From assembly GCF_965200585.1 (NCBI RefSeq), contig NZ_OZ241361.1: DNA of 64,000 nt, one strand, 5' to 3'. The translations under genes and the position numbers were made by a program. The stretch comes from Bacterioplanoides sp965200585 (GTDB lineage Bacteria > Pseudomonadota > Gammaproteobacteria > Pseudomonadales > Oceanobacteraceae). Numbering within the stretch: the first letter of the stretch is position 1; every line of letters begins with the position of its first letter. Of the stretch, positions 25,216-35,086 are shown in pieces. The notes under the pieces were generated by a model. It ran no database searches, was not told where the DNA came from, and was given only the letters and a program-made list of their open reading frames with translations.

Positions 25216-28200
25216 ATGAACTATTGGAAAAGTGGGGTGCTCGCCTGCGTGCTCGGCAGCTTAGTCGCTTGCGGCGGCTCTGGTGGATCGGGTGGTGGTT
25301 CAGAAACCCCACCGGTTGATAATGGCGGCGAAGTTGCGCCATCACCAACACCTCAGGGGCCAGTGGAGCAAGTAAAGGTAATTGATGGCTATTTAGAAAA
25401 TGCCATTGTTTGTCTTGATCAAAACAAAAACTACCGCTGTGATGCCAATGAGCCAAGTGAACGAACGGATGCTCAGGGCGACTTTAATATTGCAAAATTT
25501 ATTGATGCCGAAGTGCTGGTTGAAGCACGTGCTGGTGTTACGAAAGACCAAGGTGTCATTGTAGAAGAGGGTTACACCCTGCGTGGCGTGGTCAAAAAAG
25601 ATCATCATATTACGCCGTTTACAACCTTAATGTTGTCATTAACTGAAGCGGGTGAAAACGCCGACGAGGTTGAGCAGTTAATTCGTGAAAAACTGCAATT
25701 AGATAATGTCGATTTAACACTGGATTATGTTGCTCAAGGCAATGCCAGAATGGAGCGTTTAGCTCAACTAATGGTAAGTACGATTCAGCAAGTTAATAAA
25801 CAAGCGCTGACACTCGATTCCATTAATCCGCAACAAGATCAGGGTTTGATTGAGCATATTTCCTGGCATCAGATGACTTTGGATTCTCTGGAAAATGCGA
25901 CCAAAATTCTTAACGAAAACCCAGCGATGGAAGTGGATGACTTTACTGAATCCTGGGTTCAGGAGTCCTACTTATCATTGCAGGAAGAGCGCATCGAGCA
26001 AGTTAAAACAGACGGTGAATTACAAGAGCCAGATGCTGACAACGACAGCATTAAAGACAGCCAGGACAATTGCCCGGCGATTGCTAATGCCGATCAACGT
26101 AATACCGATGGTGATGCGTTAGGTGATGTATGTGATGCGGATGATGATGGCGACACCGTATTAGATTCGCTGGATAACTGTCCGCTGGCTGCCAACACCA
26201 ATCAATTAGATGCCGATTCTGATGGTATGGGTGATGCTTGTGACAGCGATAAAGACGGCGACACCATTTTAAATGACGTTGATAACTGCCCAACCATTAC
26301 TAATAACGGCCAACTCGATACCGACGGCGATGGCGTGGGCGATGTTTGTGATGACGACTTAGATAACGATAACGTACTGAACTTGATCGATAATTGTCCG
26401 GCCGTTGCCAATGCTGATCAGGCAGACCTGGATAATGATAAAACCGGCGATGCATGTGATCATGATATCGATGGCGATAGTATCGACAACTCTGGCGACA
26501 ACTGCCCTACAACAAACAGTATTGACCTGACGGATACCGATAATGACGGTCAGGGCAATGTTTGTGACAACGACGACGATAACGATAATGTTATTGATAC
26601 CTCAGATAACTGCCCATTAATTGTCAATCAGGATCAGCAAAATACAGATAGCGATTCTTATGGTGATGCCTGTGACGATGACAAAGACAACGACTCTATT
26701 TTAAATAACCTTGATAATTGTCCACTGGTTGCCAATTTAGATCAGGCTGATCAGGATCGCGATGGTTCCGGTGATACCTGTGATAACGATAAAGATGGCG
26801 ACACTGTTCTGGATTCGGCTGATAACTGTCCAATACATGTTAATCAGGATCAGGCCGATCTTGATCGTGATGGCTTAGGTGATGTTTGTGATACCGACAA
26901 AGACGGCGACAACCGCCTCAACGACGTTGATAACTGCCCATTAGTGGCTAATGCGAATCAAGCTGACCTTGATAATGACGGTAAAGGTGATGCGTGTGAC
27001 ACTGACCGCGATGGTGACAGTGTGCTTGATAGCGCTGATAACTGCCCGGTAAATGCAAACCCAGCTCAAACGGATACCGACTCCGACACCATGGGTGATG
27101 CGTGTGACACTGATCGTGATGGCGATAATTTACTTAATGACGTAGATAATTGCCCGCTGCATGCGAACCCAAATCAGGCGGACCAGGATGGTGACAAAAC
27201 CGGTGATGCCTGTGATACCGATACCGACGGTGATGGTATTGCTAACCTGACTGATAACTGTCCGCTGGTATCCAACTCCAATCAAATTAATTCAGATAAT
27301 GATGCATTGGGTGATGCCTGTGACCCGGATCGGGATAACGACTCTGTTCTGAACGACGCTGATAACTGCCCATTAATTGCCAACGCCAACCAGCTGGACA
27401 GCAACAGTGATGGTACCGGTGATGCGTGTGCGGATGATAACGATGGTGACAGCATTCTGGATGAGAATGACAACTGCCCGGTAACTCCAAACCAGGATCA
27501 GGCCAATTTAGATGGCGATGCGCACGGTGATGTATGTGATGACGACCGCGATGGCGACAACATTTTAAACGACGCTGATAACTGCCCGGTTAACGCCAAC
27601 CAGGATCAAGCGGATCAGGATAGCGACGGCACGGGTGATGTGTGTGACACCGACCGTGACGGCGATAACGTGTTAAACGACGTGGATAACTGTCCGGCAC
27701 ACGCTAACACCGATCAAGCTGATTTGGATAGCGATAGCAAAGGTGATGTCTGTGATACCGATAAAGACGGTGACACGGTATTAAATGATGCGGATAACTG
27801 CCCATTGATTGCCAATGCTGATCAGCTGAATAGCGATGGTGACCAGCTCGGCAATGTCTGTGATCTGGATGATGATAATGACACCATTAATGATGATCAG
27901 GATAACTGCCCGCTGGTGCCAAACCGCGATCAGAAAGACCTGGATGGCGACGGTTTAGGTGCTGCCTGTGATGATCAGGAACTGATGGAATTTACCAAGC
28001 TGAGTGCAGCCGGTGTTGTGTTAGAAAGCGATGCTACGGCTTATGCCTGTGTCACGCAGAATATGATTAATGGCCGGGTTGTTGATGCGAACGATCGTAA
28101 TACCTGGATGTTATTAATTCCGGCGGATGCCAAATGGGGTGACCTGGGGAGTTATGTCCCGGCGGGTAAACAAGCGACGGATAAATTCTGGGACTATAGC

Positions 28201-31182
28201 TGGAACTTCCCGGGGTACAGCTACAGTCAGGAATTTAAAGAAGCAAATGGTTTAAGCACGCGCAATATCAGCAGTAATCAGGTTGAGGCTTATGTTGAAC
28301 TGCTTAATACCATGAATTATTGTGGCTATAACGATTGGACCGTACCCAGCGTTGCGCAAATGCAGTTGCTAAACAGTAAAAAAGTGGCAGCTGATTCGGA
28401 TGTGAAATCTCTGGATCGTAGTGTATTTAAAAACTTTGCCGCATTTGAAAATCAGACTAAAAATCGTACCGATCAGTGGGGTGACCCAATCAATGCCAAT
28501 TATTATCCATATTTAGTGAACCCTTATTTCTGGACCAGTGATCGCACGTTAGATAGTGATGGAAATCCAGAGACCAGTCTGGGCGACTACAAAAAATATC
28601 TGCATGCAACGGCAGTGGCGGATGAAAATATCTTTACTGACACACTGGGAGGTGGGCCTTATTTCGCTCTGCGTGCTGTTCGACAGAATCGTTTTACCAA
28701 GTTAGCAACAGATGCCAGCGAGCTGGCTGCTGATGCCAGTGACTGGACCTGTGTTCGTGATGATGACTCCGGTGGTCGTCGCCACTGGTTAAACACTCAG
28801 GGTAATGCTTTTGATGTAGCGTCTGGTGATGTTGATACTCGCTTAAGTGCAATTAATACAGCAAATACTTGTGGCTTTAATGATTGGCGTCTGCCTACTG
28901 CGGATGAGGTAATTACCTTAAAACCTGTTCATAGTGATGCGTATTTTAAAATAGGCCAGCTGGGAGAATACACTAACTTTAATCGCTATTATTTTGATTA
29001 TGTGTGGCTTAAAAATAAACAGTCAATGGCATTGCGTCGTCAAAGTGATTATGTTGGCAGTAGCTACAGCTCACCTAATAAAACCCATCTGATGCTGGTG
29101 CGTGATGATATCGCCAGTGGTTTAGCGCTGGATGCCAAAGTCACTGAAGCCGAAACCAAAAGTGCCACGATTGCACAATTGAAATCTGACTTTGATAGCA
29201 ATGAAGTGGATGACACTCTGGCAACCGATGTCACAACTCTGAAAGCTGAACTGAATAAATTTAAATCGCTGGCAACCTTAATTGAGAGCCGTCAACAAGC
29301 AATTTCCGAATTTGAGCCTTTGGTTAGTGCAGCCCGCACTCAATACGATGCGTTATATATCGGTGAACAAACGGCAGGCCGGTTGTCTGATGTGCAAGCC
29401 TTAGAAGCCGATGTACCGGCATTAAAGGCCACGTTAAAAGCCGATGCGGAAGCATTAAAAACCTGGCTGGATGAGCTCTATGTTGTACTGGATGCTTTGT
29501 CGCCAATTACTGACGAAGAAAAAGCTCAGCTGTTGTTTAATGGTATTCAGGCAGGCTCAGTATTAACTCAATTGTATGCTGATCTGGGGTCTGATTACGA
29601 TGTGATTGCCGCACAAGTTGCGACAATTAATAGTGCACGTACCACTGAATTTACCAATCTGGGTGTAGCCGTTAATCTCAATCACGGTTATCAGAAAGTT
29701 GCCAAAGATGGCTCCGTTACCAGTGTCCTGGCGGTTGTGGGCGACGACTGGCGTTGTGTTCAACAGCGAGTTGTGAGTGATGACTTTACCCGCACTTATA
29801 CCTGGACTCTGCCTGTTACTGAAGATCGTGATTTAACCTATGGTGAGGCACATACGCGCCGTACCACGTTAAACACAGAAGCCTTATGTGGCATTGATGC
29901 TGCGTCAGGCAGTGCTGCCAATATATCGGTTGACGGTAATGATAAAGATGGTTGGGTGATTCCAGATTACGCCCAAATGGATTTGATCAAAACCGAAGAC
30001 TTTACCGACGGCAGTAGTGATTACAAAACACTGGATCGCAGTGTATTTGCTACCCATGCCGACTCATTAGCTGCGCATACTTATTATTGGGCAGAAGATA
30101 ACATGTCGTATAGCAGCTACAGCTCGATTGACGTCTTACGTTTCGCTGATTCGGGCGATAACCCGGGTGATTCGGATGCGCGCGAAATTAAAAACTATGT
30201 GCGTCCGGATGACAGCAGTAAAGCCAATCTTATGTTGCTTCACAGCCAGTTAACTTATAGCCGTTCAGATGAATTATGTGGTTCTGATCGTGTGCATTAT
30301 CGTGACAAGTGTTATCGCCGTGTTGACGATAATAAAAACTGGGATGATGCACTGGCGTATTGTGTGGCTCAGGGAGAAAGCCTGATTGCTAAGCAAGATG
30401 ATGCTGATAATTTGCGCTTAGGTATTGCCTTGCAATTACAGGATGGTAACCGCTACTGGACACGGGAAGAGGGCAGTAGCTGGGCTTATGTGCTACATAA
30501 AGACGGTGGTAACTGGAAGCGTTACAGCAGCTCCCGCTCTAAAAGTGATGGCTATCCGTTTGCTTGTGTTGGCCCAACTCCGGGTAATGAATTAACGGCG
30601 CCGGTTGCTCCAACCAATAGCGCTGTTAATGACTTAACCGATACCTTTGGCTGGACCGAAGTAACAGGTTTTAGCGGTGCTGATAAATATGAGTACAGCG
30701 AAGACAATGGTGTGAGCTGGAATACCGCAAGCGCGAATCCTCAGCGTATTAACACCAAAGATATTGCACTGGGTCATGTAAAAGTACGTGTTAAAGCTCA
30801 GGAAAACGGCAACCTGGTGGGAGCAGCTCTGGCTTCTGATGCTGCCTTTACTGCTGATGTGGGGCCGTCGTGTGATGGAGGTAATAAGGCTGCAGAAGTT
30901 AATGGCCGCTGTTATGTCCGTATCGATCAGGTTAGAAACCGCAATAATTCGCTGGCGCATTGTCAGTCGCTAGGAGGGGATATGGTCAGCCGTCATAACT
31001 CAGATCTTGCTCAAATTGGTACGGCTTTAGAGCTTGAGACTTCTCAAAAGTACGGCCTGAAGGAGTTTTGGAGTACGGGGACTTACTATGTTTATGTTCT
31101 TCAATACAGAAGTGGTAGCTGGGGGCCAGATAATGGCGATGCCTATGCAAGCCGTACTTATCCAACGATCTGTGTGAAATAA
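25216..31182 (+). CDS. giant surface lipoprotein: 18 thrombospondin type 3 repeats, DUF1566-like and lectin-like domains
   Basis: 1988 residues. The lipoprotein signal has LVAC (Cys 19), then GGSGGSGGG. Next is a head domain (VIDGYLENAIVCLDQNKNYRCDANEPS), then, at about 278-920, 18 repeats of about 36 residues each with DNCP, an Asn/Gln block and DGDG..GDxCD calcium loops (TSP3 type). Three DUF1566/Lcl_C-like segments follow (GYNDWTVPSVAQM; GFNDWRLPTADE; DGWVIPDYAQM), with a helical segment between the second and third. The last 300 residues hold two C-type-lectin-like modules (CYRRVDDNKNWDDALAYC; CYVRIDQVRNRNNSLAHC) around a short beta segment. GGAGAAG precedes ATG 25216. It is likely a calcium-stiffened adhesin, but the ligand is unknown. 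Confidence 0.82.
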   Translation: MNYWKSGVLACVLGSLVACGGSGGSGGGSETPPVDNGGEVAPSPTPQGPVEQVKVIDGYLENAIVCLDQNKNYRCDANEPSERTDAQGDFNIAKFIDAEVLVEARAGVTKDQGVIVEEGYTLRGVVKKDHHITPFTTLMLSLTEAGENADEVEQLIREKLQLDNVDLTLDYVAQGNARMERLAQLMVSTIQQVNKQALTLDSINPQQDQGLIEHISWHQMTLDSLENATKILNENPAMEVDDFTESWVQESYLSLQEERIEQVKTDGELQEPDADNDSIKDSQDNCPAIANADQRNTDGDALGDVCDADDDGDTVLDSLDNCPLAANTNQLDADSDGMGDACDSDKDGDTILNDVDNCPTITNNGQLDTDGDGVGDVCDDDLDNDNVLNLIDNCPAVANADQADLDNDKTGDACDHDIDGDSIDNSGDNCPTTNSIDLTDTDNDGQGNVCDNDDDNDNVIDTSDNCPLIVNQDQQNTDSDSYGDACDDDKDNDSILNNLDNCPLVANLDQADQDRDGSGDTCDNDKDGDTVLDSADNCPIHVNQDQADLDRDGLGDVCDTDKDGDNRLNDVDNCPLVANANQADLDNDGKGDACDTDRDGDSVLDSADNCPVNANPAQTDTDSDTMGDACDTDRDGDNLLNDVDNCPLHANPNQADQDGDKTGDACDTDTDGDGIANLTDNCPLVSNSNQINSDNDALGDACDPDRDNDSVLNDADNCPLIANANQLDSNSDGTGDACADDNDGDSILDENDNCPVTPNQDQANLDGDAHGDVCDDDRDGDNILNDADNCPVNANQDQADQDSDGTGDVCDTDRDGDNVLNDVDNCPAHANTDQADLDSDSKGDVCDTDKDGDTVLNDADNCPLIANADQLNSDGDQLGNVCDLDDDNDTINDDQDNCPLVPNRDQKDLDGDGLGAACDDQELMEFTKLSAAGVVLESDATAYACVTQNMINGRVVDANDRNTWMLLIPADAKWGDLGSYVPAGKQATDKFWDYSWNFPGYSYSQEFKEANGLSTRNISSNQVEAYVELLNTMNYCGYNDWTVPSVAQMQLLNSKKVAADSDVKSLDRSVFKNFAAFENQTKNRTDQWGDPINANYYPYLVNPYFWTSDRTLDSDGNPETSLGDYKKYLHATAVADENIFTDTLGGGPYFALRAVRQNRFTKLATDASELAADASDWTCVRDDDSGGRRHWLNTQGNAFDVASGDVDTRLSAINTANTCGFNDWRLPTADEVITLKPVHSDAYFKIGQLGEYTNFNRYYFDYVWLKNKQSMALRRQSDYVGSSYSSPNKTHLMLVRDDIASGLALDAKVTEAETKSATIAQLKSDFDSNEVDDTLATDVTTLKAELNKFKSLATLIESRQQAISEFEPLVSAARTQYDALYIGEQTAGRLSDVQALEADVPALKATLKADAEALKTWLDELYVVLDALSPITDEEKAQLLFNGIQAGSVLTQLYADLGSDYDVIAAQVATINSARTTEFTNLGVAVNLNHGYQKVAKDGSVTSVLAVVGDDWRCVQQRVVSDDFTRTYTWTLPVTEDRDLTYGEAHTRRTTLNTEALCGIDAASGSAANISVDGNDKDGWVIPDYAQMDLIKTEDFTDGSSDYKTLDRSVFATHADSLAAHTYYWAEDNMSYSSYSSIDVLRFADSGDNPGDSDAREIKNYVRPDDSSKANLMLLHSQLTYSRSDELCGSDRVHYRDKCYRRVDDNKNWDDALAYCVAQGESLIAKQDDADNLRLGIALQLQDGNRYWTREEGSSWAYVLHKDGGNWKRYSSSRSKSDGYPFACVGPTPGNELTAPVAPTNSAVNDLTDTFGWTEVTGFSGADKYEYSEDNGVSWNTASANPQRINTKDIALGHVKVRVKAQENGNLVGAALASDAAFTADVGPSCDGGNKAAEVNGRCYVRIDQVRNRNNSLAHCQSLGGDMVSRHNSDLAQIGTALELETSQKYGLKEFWSTGTYYVYVLQYRSGSWGPDNGDAYASRTYPTICVK
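26041..27972 (+). repeat. 18 tandem ~108-bp units (TSP3 repeats)
   Basis: Each unit encodes one DNCP-type calcium-binding repeat of about 36 residues. DNA copies have diverged, so the array is old at most positions, but blocks such as GATAACTGCCC recur throughout. It is protein-coding repetition, not a CRISPR array. Confidence 0.9.
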
Positions 31183-31211
31183 CGCTGACTTAACATTTGA
31201 TTCAACAACAA

Positions 31212-31236
31212 CCTTCCCGGGTTAAGTCCGGGAGGG
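31212..31236 (+). terminator. weak terminator-like hairpin after the giant lipoprotein gene
   Basis: The CCTTCCCGG arm pairs with CCGGGAGGG (one G-T pair) around a 7-base loop, just after the stop. The following bases are not a T run, so Rho-independent stopping would be poor. Confidence 0.45.
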
Positions 31237-31315
31237 CTTCTGAGTCAGTCTCTGGCATAAATCAATCATTTATAATTTAATTATCAAAAGATAATACGAA
31301 TTCTTATCATTCGTG

Positions 31316-31321
31316 TATAAT
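31316..31321 (+). promoter_or_regulatory. putative -10 box of the Tad operon
   Basis: TATAAT lies 64 bases before the Flp pilin start. The -35 region at 17 bases is poor (AATACG), so an activator is likely needed. Two near-copies of a 14-base element lie downstream (31342, 31364). Confidence 0.45.
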
Positions 31322-31385
31322 TGCGGCACTTCTCAGCTATTGAGTGAGCATCGAGTTGGCAGCGAGTGAGTATCGAGACAATTTT

Positions 31386-31592
31386 ATGAAAAATCTGATG
31401 AAAAAATCTGAAACCCTGTTAGTCCGCTACTGGCAGGATGAACGTGCCGTAACCGCTATTGAGTACGGTGTGCTGGCTGCCAGTATTGCCATTGGCATTG
31501 GTGCGTTATTTTCCAGCGATGGCGGTTTTATGCCTGCTCTGGAAGAAACCTTTAATAAAATTACTGAGCAGCTGAAGTCATCTTCACAGTAA
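31386..31592 (+). CDS. flp: Flp-type pilin (class IVb prepilin)
   Basis: The 68-residue prepilin is the subunit of the Tad pilus. After a short basic leader comes the Flp mark AVTAIEYGVLAASIAIGIGALF, with the Glu-Tyr pair in a hydrophobic helix. ATG 31386 is chosen; an open frame runs to 31344 but would put an unlikely acidic leader ahead, and ATG 31398 is also possible. It is the first gene of a 13-gene operon. Confidence 0.9.
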   Translation: MKNLMKKSETLLVRYWQDERAVTAIEYGVLAASIAIGIGALFSSDGGFMPALEETFNKITEQLKSSSQ

Positions 31593-31612
31593 ATTTAACT
31601 CTCTTTTTCTGG

Positions 31613-32047
31613 GTGGGGTTCAGCTCTTTATTAGCATTGGCTGCCACTCAGGATCTGCGTTCTCGACGCGTCAAAAATAATCTATGGATCGCCGCCTTTG
31701 TGTTGACACTATTGTCGATGACACTGGCATTTCAGGGAATTGAACATCTTGTTGCCGTGATATCGGCTGCGGTGATGGGCTTTTTATTCTGGCGTGTTGG
31801 TGTTTGGGGTGGGGCTGATGGTCGCTGGCTTCCGGTGTGTCTGGCTTGGTTGCCCTTAAGTGGTTGGCCGATCTGGTTATTTATTTTTTTTCTGGGTTGG
31901 TGTGTTTATGCACTGCTTGTGAGTGTGGTGGTTTTTCTGCAATTCAAAAAGCCCGGCATATCCCGCAGGGAGTTGGCTCTGATGCCCATTATGTTTATTG
32001 CTCATCTGAGCGTGTCAGCATTAATTAAATTAAAGGTAGTCGTATGA
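31613..32047 (+). CDS. tadV: prepilin peptidase, A24 family (TadV/CpaA)
   Basis: This is the membrane aspartic protease that cuts Flp prepilin and pseudopilins. At 144 residues it is the short Tad form, without an N-terminal methylase domain. The first catalytic Asp is in TQDLRSRRVKN, the second in GGADGRWLP, the place of the usual GxGD. The GTG at 31613 is the assumed start; no strong ribosome site is seen. The stop overlaps the next gene (ATGA). Confidence 0.8.
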   Translation: MGFSSLLALAATQDLRSRRVKNNLWIAAFVLTLLSMTLAFQGIEHLVAVISAAVMGFLFWRVGVWGGADGRWLPVCLAWLPLSGWPIWLFIFFLGWCVYALLVSVVVFLQFKKPGISRRELALMPIMFIAHLSVSALIKLKVVV

Positions 32048-32958
32048 CGGCGCAACGTATTCTTGGTTTGCTGTTGGTGATTGTACTGCTGGTACTGGCG
32101 GCATTGTTTGTGCGTATCGCCAGCGTACCGGCACCCGAAAACAATGCGGTGGCTAAACCACATGTAGCGGTAACAGAACCGGCGGTAGTTATTGAAAACC
32201 GAAAAGTACTGGTGGCTCGTAAAACCATTCAAGCCGGTCAGTTTGTTGATAAAAGTGACCTGACCTGGGGTGAGATGGATGTCAGTGGTTACAACTGGAT
32301 TTCATCGGACGATTATTCGTTATCACAATTTGCTGGCAGCGTTGCCATCAGTACGATCAGCGCTAATTCTCTGGTGCCATACGATGCGGTTGTGCGTCCG
32401 GAGCAACAAGGCTTTTTAGCAGCGGTATTAGCCCCAGGGATGCGGGCCGCCAGTATCCCGGTGAATGACGTAACGGTGGGTGCCGGGTTAATTGGCCCGG
32501 GCGATTATGTCGATGTATTGCTGACGTTTTACGCCAACAGCGATCGCGGTGCCTGGAGCATGACTCAGGGGGGAGACATCAATATGTTGACCAATAAAAC
32601 CCTGGCAACCGGGGTGCGGGTAATTGCGATTAATCGCCGTTCTCTGGCTGATCCGGAGCAGGAATTAGGACGTAAATTAACCACGGCTACAGTTGAAGTT
32701 TCAGCCAGTGCGGCACAACAATTGGCTTTGGCGGCACATATGGGCAGTTTATCCATGACATTACGTTCGCAGCGTGAGCCTGGCTCCGATGCTGAACAAA
32801 TGGAATTGTGGGTGGGCGATATTCACACGGCGTCTGATCAGTTAAAGCCCAAGCCCGGGCTGGTGCTGATGCGTGGTCAGCAAACTCAGATTGTTGGTTT
32901 TTCTCAGGAAGATGAGAACACCAACGAAGATGACAACAATGAAAATGGCAACGGCTGA
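32044..32958 (+). CDS. rcpC: Flp pilus assembly protein CpaB/RcpC
   Basis: The 304-residue periplasmic protein has one N-terminal membrane anchor (ILGLLLVIVLLVLAALFV), then a SAF domain (VLVARKTIQAGQFVDKSDLTW) and the conserved GMRAASIPVNDVTVGAGLIGPGDYVDVLLT segment. CpaB proteins are thought to help the secretin channel. The C-terminal tail is very acidic (EDENTNEDDNNENGNG). ATGA overlap with tadV. Confidence 0.9.
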   Translation: MTAQRILGLLLVIVLLVLAALFVRIASVPAPENNAVAKPHVAVTEPAVVIENRKVLVARKTIQAGQFVDKSDLTWGEMDVSGYNWISSDDYSLSQFAGSVAISTISANSLVPYDAVVRPEQQGFLAAVLAPGMRAASIPVNDVTVGAGLIGPGDYVDVLLTFYANSDRGAWSMTQGGDINMLTNKTLATGVRVIAINRRSLADPEQELGRKLTTATVEVSASAAQQLALAAHMGSLSMTLRSQREPGSDAEQMELWVGDIHTASDQLKPKPGLVLMRGQQTQIVGFSQEDENTNEDDNNENGNG

Positions 32959-32975
32959 GCAGTTTAAGGTCAAAC

Positions 32976-34364
32976 ATGGTTAAAACAATATGGGTTAAAA
33001 AGCGTTACCTGACGCTGTTGTTGGGCTTGTTCGTTGCGAGCTGCTTGCGTGTGGTTGATGCGGCGCCATCAGCAACAACACCGTCAGAAACTACACCACA
33101 AGAAACAACGCTATTAATTAATCAGGGTCAGCTGATTACTTTAAAAGAAGATGCCCGGGCAGTATTTATTGCCGACTCGGATATTGCCAGTTATCAGGCG
33201 CCCAGCTCGCGTTCGTTATTTATTTTTGGTCGCCGCCCCGGTGTGACCAGCATGTATGTGTTGGGAAAAAACGAGCGGGTGATTTTTCATAAAAATATTC
33301 GTGTGCAGCACGATGTTGCCAGTATTAACCAACTGCTGAAACAACAGTTTCCGGACTCGTTGGTTGGGGTTACCTCCACCACCAGTCGCTTAATTGTGTC
33401 TGGTCAGGTCGACACCCCGAAAAAAGCCGATCAGATTATTCAACTGATTCAGGGATTTCTGGCGGCCAGTGATGAAGCTGAAGCGGATAAAGAACTGGTT
33501 AATCAGCTGGTGATTGATATGCCGAACCAGGTCAATATCCGGGTTCGGGTTGCCGAGATGGAGCGTAATACCGCCCGCCGTTTTGGCTTTGATGGGCTGG
33601 TTAATTCTGCAGCTACGGGTCTGAGCTTTGATTTTGATGTGGGACAGCTGGGCTTGCCTTTAAAAGCGCTGGATATTACTGCCGGACAAATCAGTGGCAC
33701 ATTAGAAGCACTGGAAGAAGAAGGCTTAATCAGCATTCTGGCCGAACCCAACTTAACCTCATTATCCGGTGAAAGCGCCAGCTTTTTGGCCGGTGGCCAG
33801 TTCCCGGTTGTGTCGGTTGTAGGTGATAACAACCAGCCGAGTGTGGAGTATCAAAATTTTGGTGTTGAATTAAATGTCACGCCAACGGTGCTGTCACCAC
33901 AACGCATCAGCTTAAAAGTTAATCCGATTGTCAGCGAAATTAACGAGTCACCGAATATTCAGCCGGGCATTATTAATCCCATTATTTTATCCGAGCGCTC
34001 TGCCAATACCACGGTTGAATTAGCCAGTGGCCAGAGCTTTATTCTCGGTGGCTTGTTGTATGAAAAAGAAAATACCAAGACCAGTAAAATTCCATTGTTG
34101 GGAGATATTCCGGTACTGGGCGCATTATTCCGTTCCGAGCGTTATCAGCGTCAGGAAACAGAGCTGGTGATTATTGCGACGGCTTATATTGTTGAGCCTA
34201 ACCGTGAGTCTGATCTGGCGATTCCGCAAGATGGCGTGACGATGAACAGCCACTGGCGTCGTTTCTTAACCGGAAAAATCCTGCAATCAAAACCGGCTGC
34301 GCCGAAAACGATTCTGGAAAATGGCAAGCCTCAGGTGATGGGCGACTATGGTCTGGTTTTTTAG
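32976..34364 (+). CDS. rcpA: Tad secretin CpaC/RcpA
   Basis: The outer-membrane channel for the Flp pilus. 462 residues with a signal peptide, an N-terminal pilus-associated N domain (LITLKEDARAVFIADSDIASYQ), a BON-like part (SLVGVTSTTSRLIVSGQVDT) and the secretin domain (GILAEP-type ILAEPNLTSLSGESASFLAGG; VELASGQSFILGGLLYEKE; KIPLLGDIPVLGALFRS). The end is short, as in other Tad secretins. Confidence 0.93.
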   Translation: MVKTIWVKKRYLTLLLGLFVASCLRVVDAAPSATTPSETTPQETTLLINQGQLITLKEDARAVFIADSDIASYQAPSSRSLFIFGRRPGVTSMYVLGKNERVIFHKNIRVQHDVASINQLLKQQFPDSLVGVTSTTSRLIVSGQVDTPKKADQIIQLIQGFLAASDEAEADKELVNQLVIDMPNQVNIRVRVAEMERNTARRFGFDGLVNSAATGLSFDFDVGQLGLPLKALDITAGQISGTLEALEEEGLISILAEPNLTSLSGESASFLAGGQFPVVSVVGDNNQPSVEYQNFGVELNVTPTVLSPQRISLKVNPIVSEINESPNIQPGIINPIILSERSANTTVELASGQSFILGGLLYEKENTKTSKIPLLGDIPVLGALFRSERYQRQETELVIIATAYIVEPNRESDLAIPQDGVTMNSHWRRFLTGKILQSKPAAPKTILENGKPQVMGDYGLVF

Positions 34365-34405
34365 GGCCTGGTTTTCTGGGATTTGTTTTTTAGAGTTTGA
34401 TTGTA

Positions 34406-35083
34406 ATGAGCGGTAAAAAGATCATGAAAACACTTTCTGAAGGGATGGCCGTTATGCTTCGCCTGGCCAGCATTATGTCGTTATTGTTGCTGGCAGCTTG
34501 CCAGCAGCATGTCAGCAAGCCTCAGATGGAGGTGCGCCTGAAACCTTTGTCATGGCAGAGCGAAAACCAACGGCTGAGCCACAAAGAACTGGCTGAATTA
34601 GCGGCCTGGTTGAATCAGTTTCCAACCCGGGATGTATTTTTACAAACCTCCGGTGCACAACAATCGCAACTGAAACAATTTTTACTCAGTTATGGCTTCC
34701 GTACCTGGCAGTTAGATGGGATTAATTTTTCAGAAAAAGCTGCCTCAAATGACGGCATTAATCGCATTGAAGGCGTTTATGTACAGCGTGCTCCAGCGCC
34801 TTGTCCGAATTATAGCGTCGCTAATGCCTCAGATAGCGCGAATTACCGCACCTCCGGTTTTGGTTGTGCCAGTCAGCGTAATCTGATGGTGTCTGTTGCT
34901 GACAGTCGCGATTTTATCCGGGGTAAAGAGCTGGCACCGGCCAGTGCCGAAAAATTATTACTGGCATTGCAAAATTATTATGGCCGTGCCAGTGACGATA
35001 ATGCGGCCAATGGTACAACCGATGAACAAGAAACAAATACAAGCACAGGTGTAACCAGTAACTTAGGCGGGCAAGGTAATTAA
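34406..35083 (+). CDS. CpaD-like Tad lipoprotein (RcpB position)
   Basis: A lipoprotein (LLLLAAC) of 225 residues. The CpaD-type signature is present: a Cys-Pro-Asn segment (PAPCPNYSV), FGCASQRNLMVSVADSRDFIRG, then a short tail rich in Asn/Thr/Gly. CpaD is needed with the secretin for export in other Tad systems. Several in-frame ATGs exist; 34406 is taken, while 34454 (after AGGGA) would leave a more normal signal peptide. Confidence 0.75.
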   Translation: MSGKKIMKTLSEGMAVMLRLASIMSLLLLAACQQHVSKPQMEVRLKPLSWQSENQRLSHKELAELAAWLNQFPTRDVFLQTSGAQQSQLKQFLLSYGFRTWQLDGINFSEKAASNDGINRIEGVYVQRAPAPCPNYSVANASDSANYRTSGFGCASQRNLMVSVADSRDFIRGKELAPASAEKLLLALQNYYGRASDDNAANGTTDEQETNTSTGVTSNLGGQGN

Positions 35084-35086
35084 ACG

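Noticed and set aside
26041..27972. Possible CRISPR or satellite array
   Set aside because: The units are about 108 bp, diverged, without spacers, and keep the reading frame of TSP3 repeats.
31280..31312. Fur box before the Tad operon
   Set aside because: GATAATACGAATTCTTATC has half-sites but wrong spacing for the 7-1-7 consensus.
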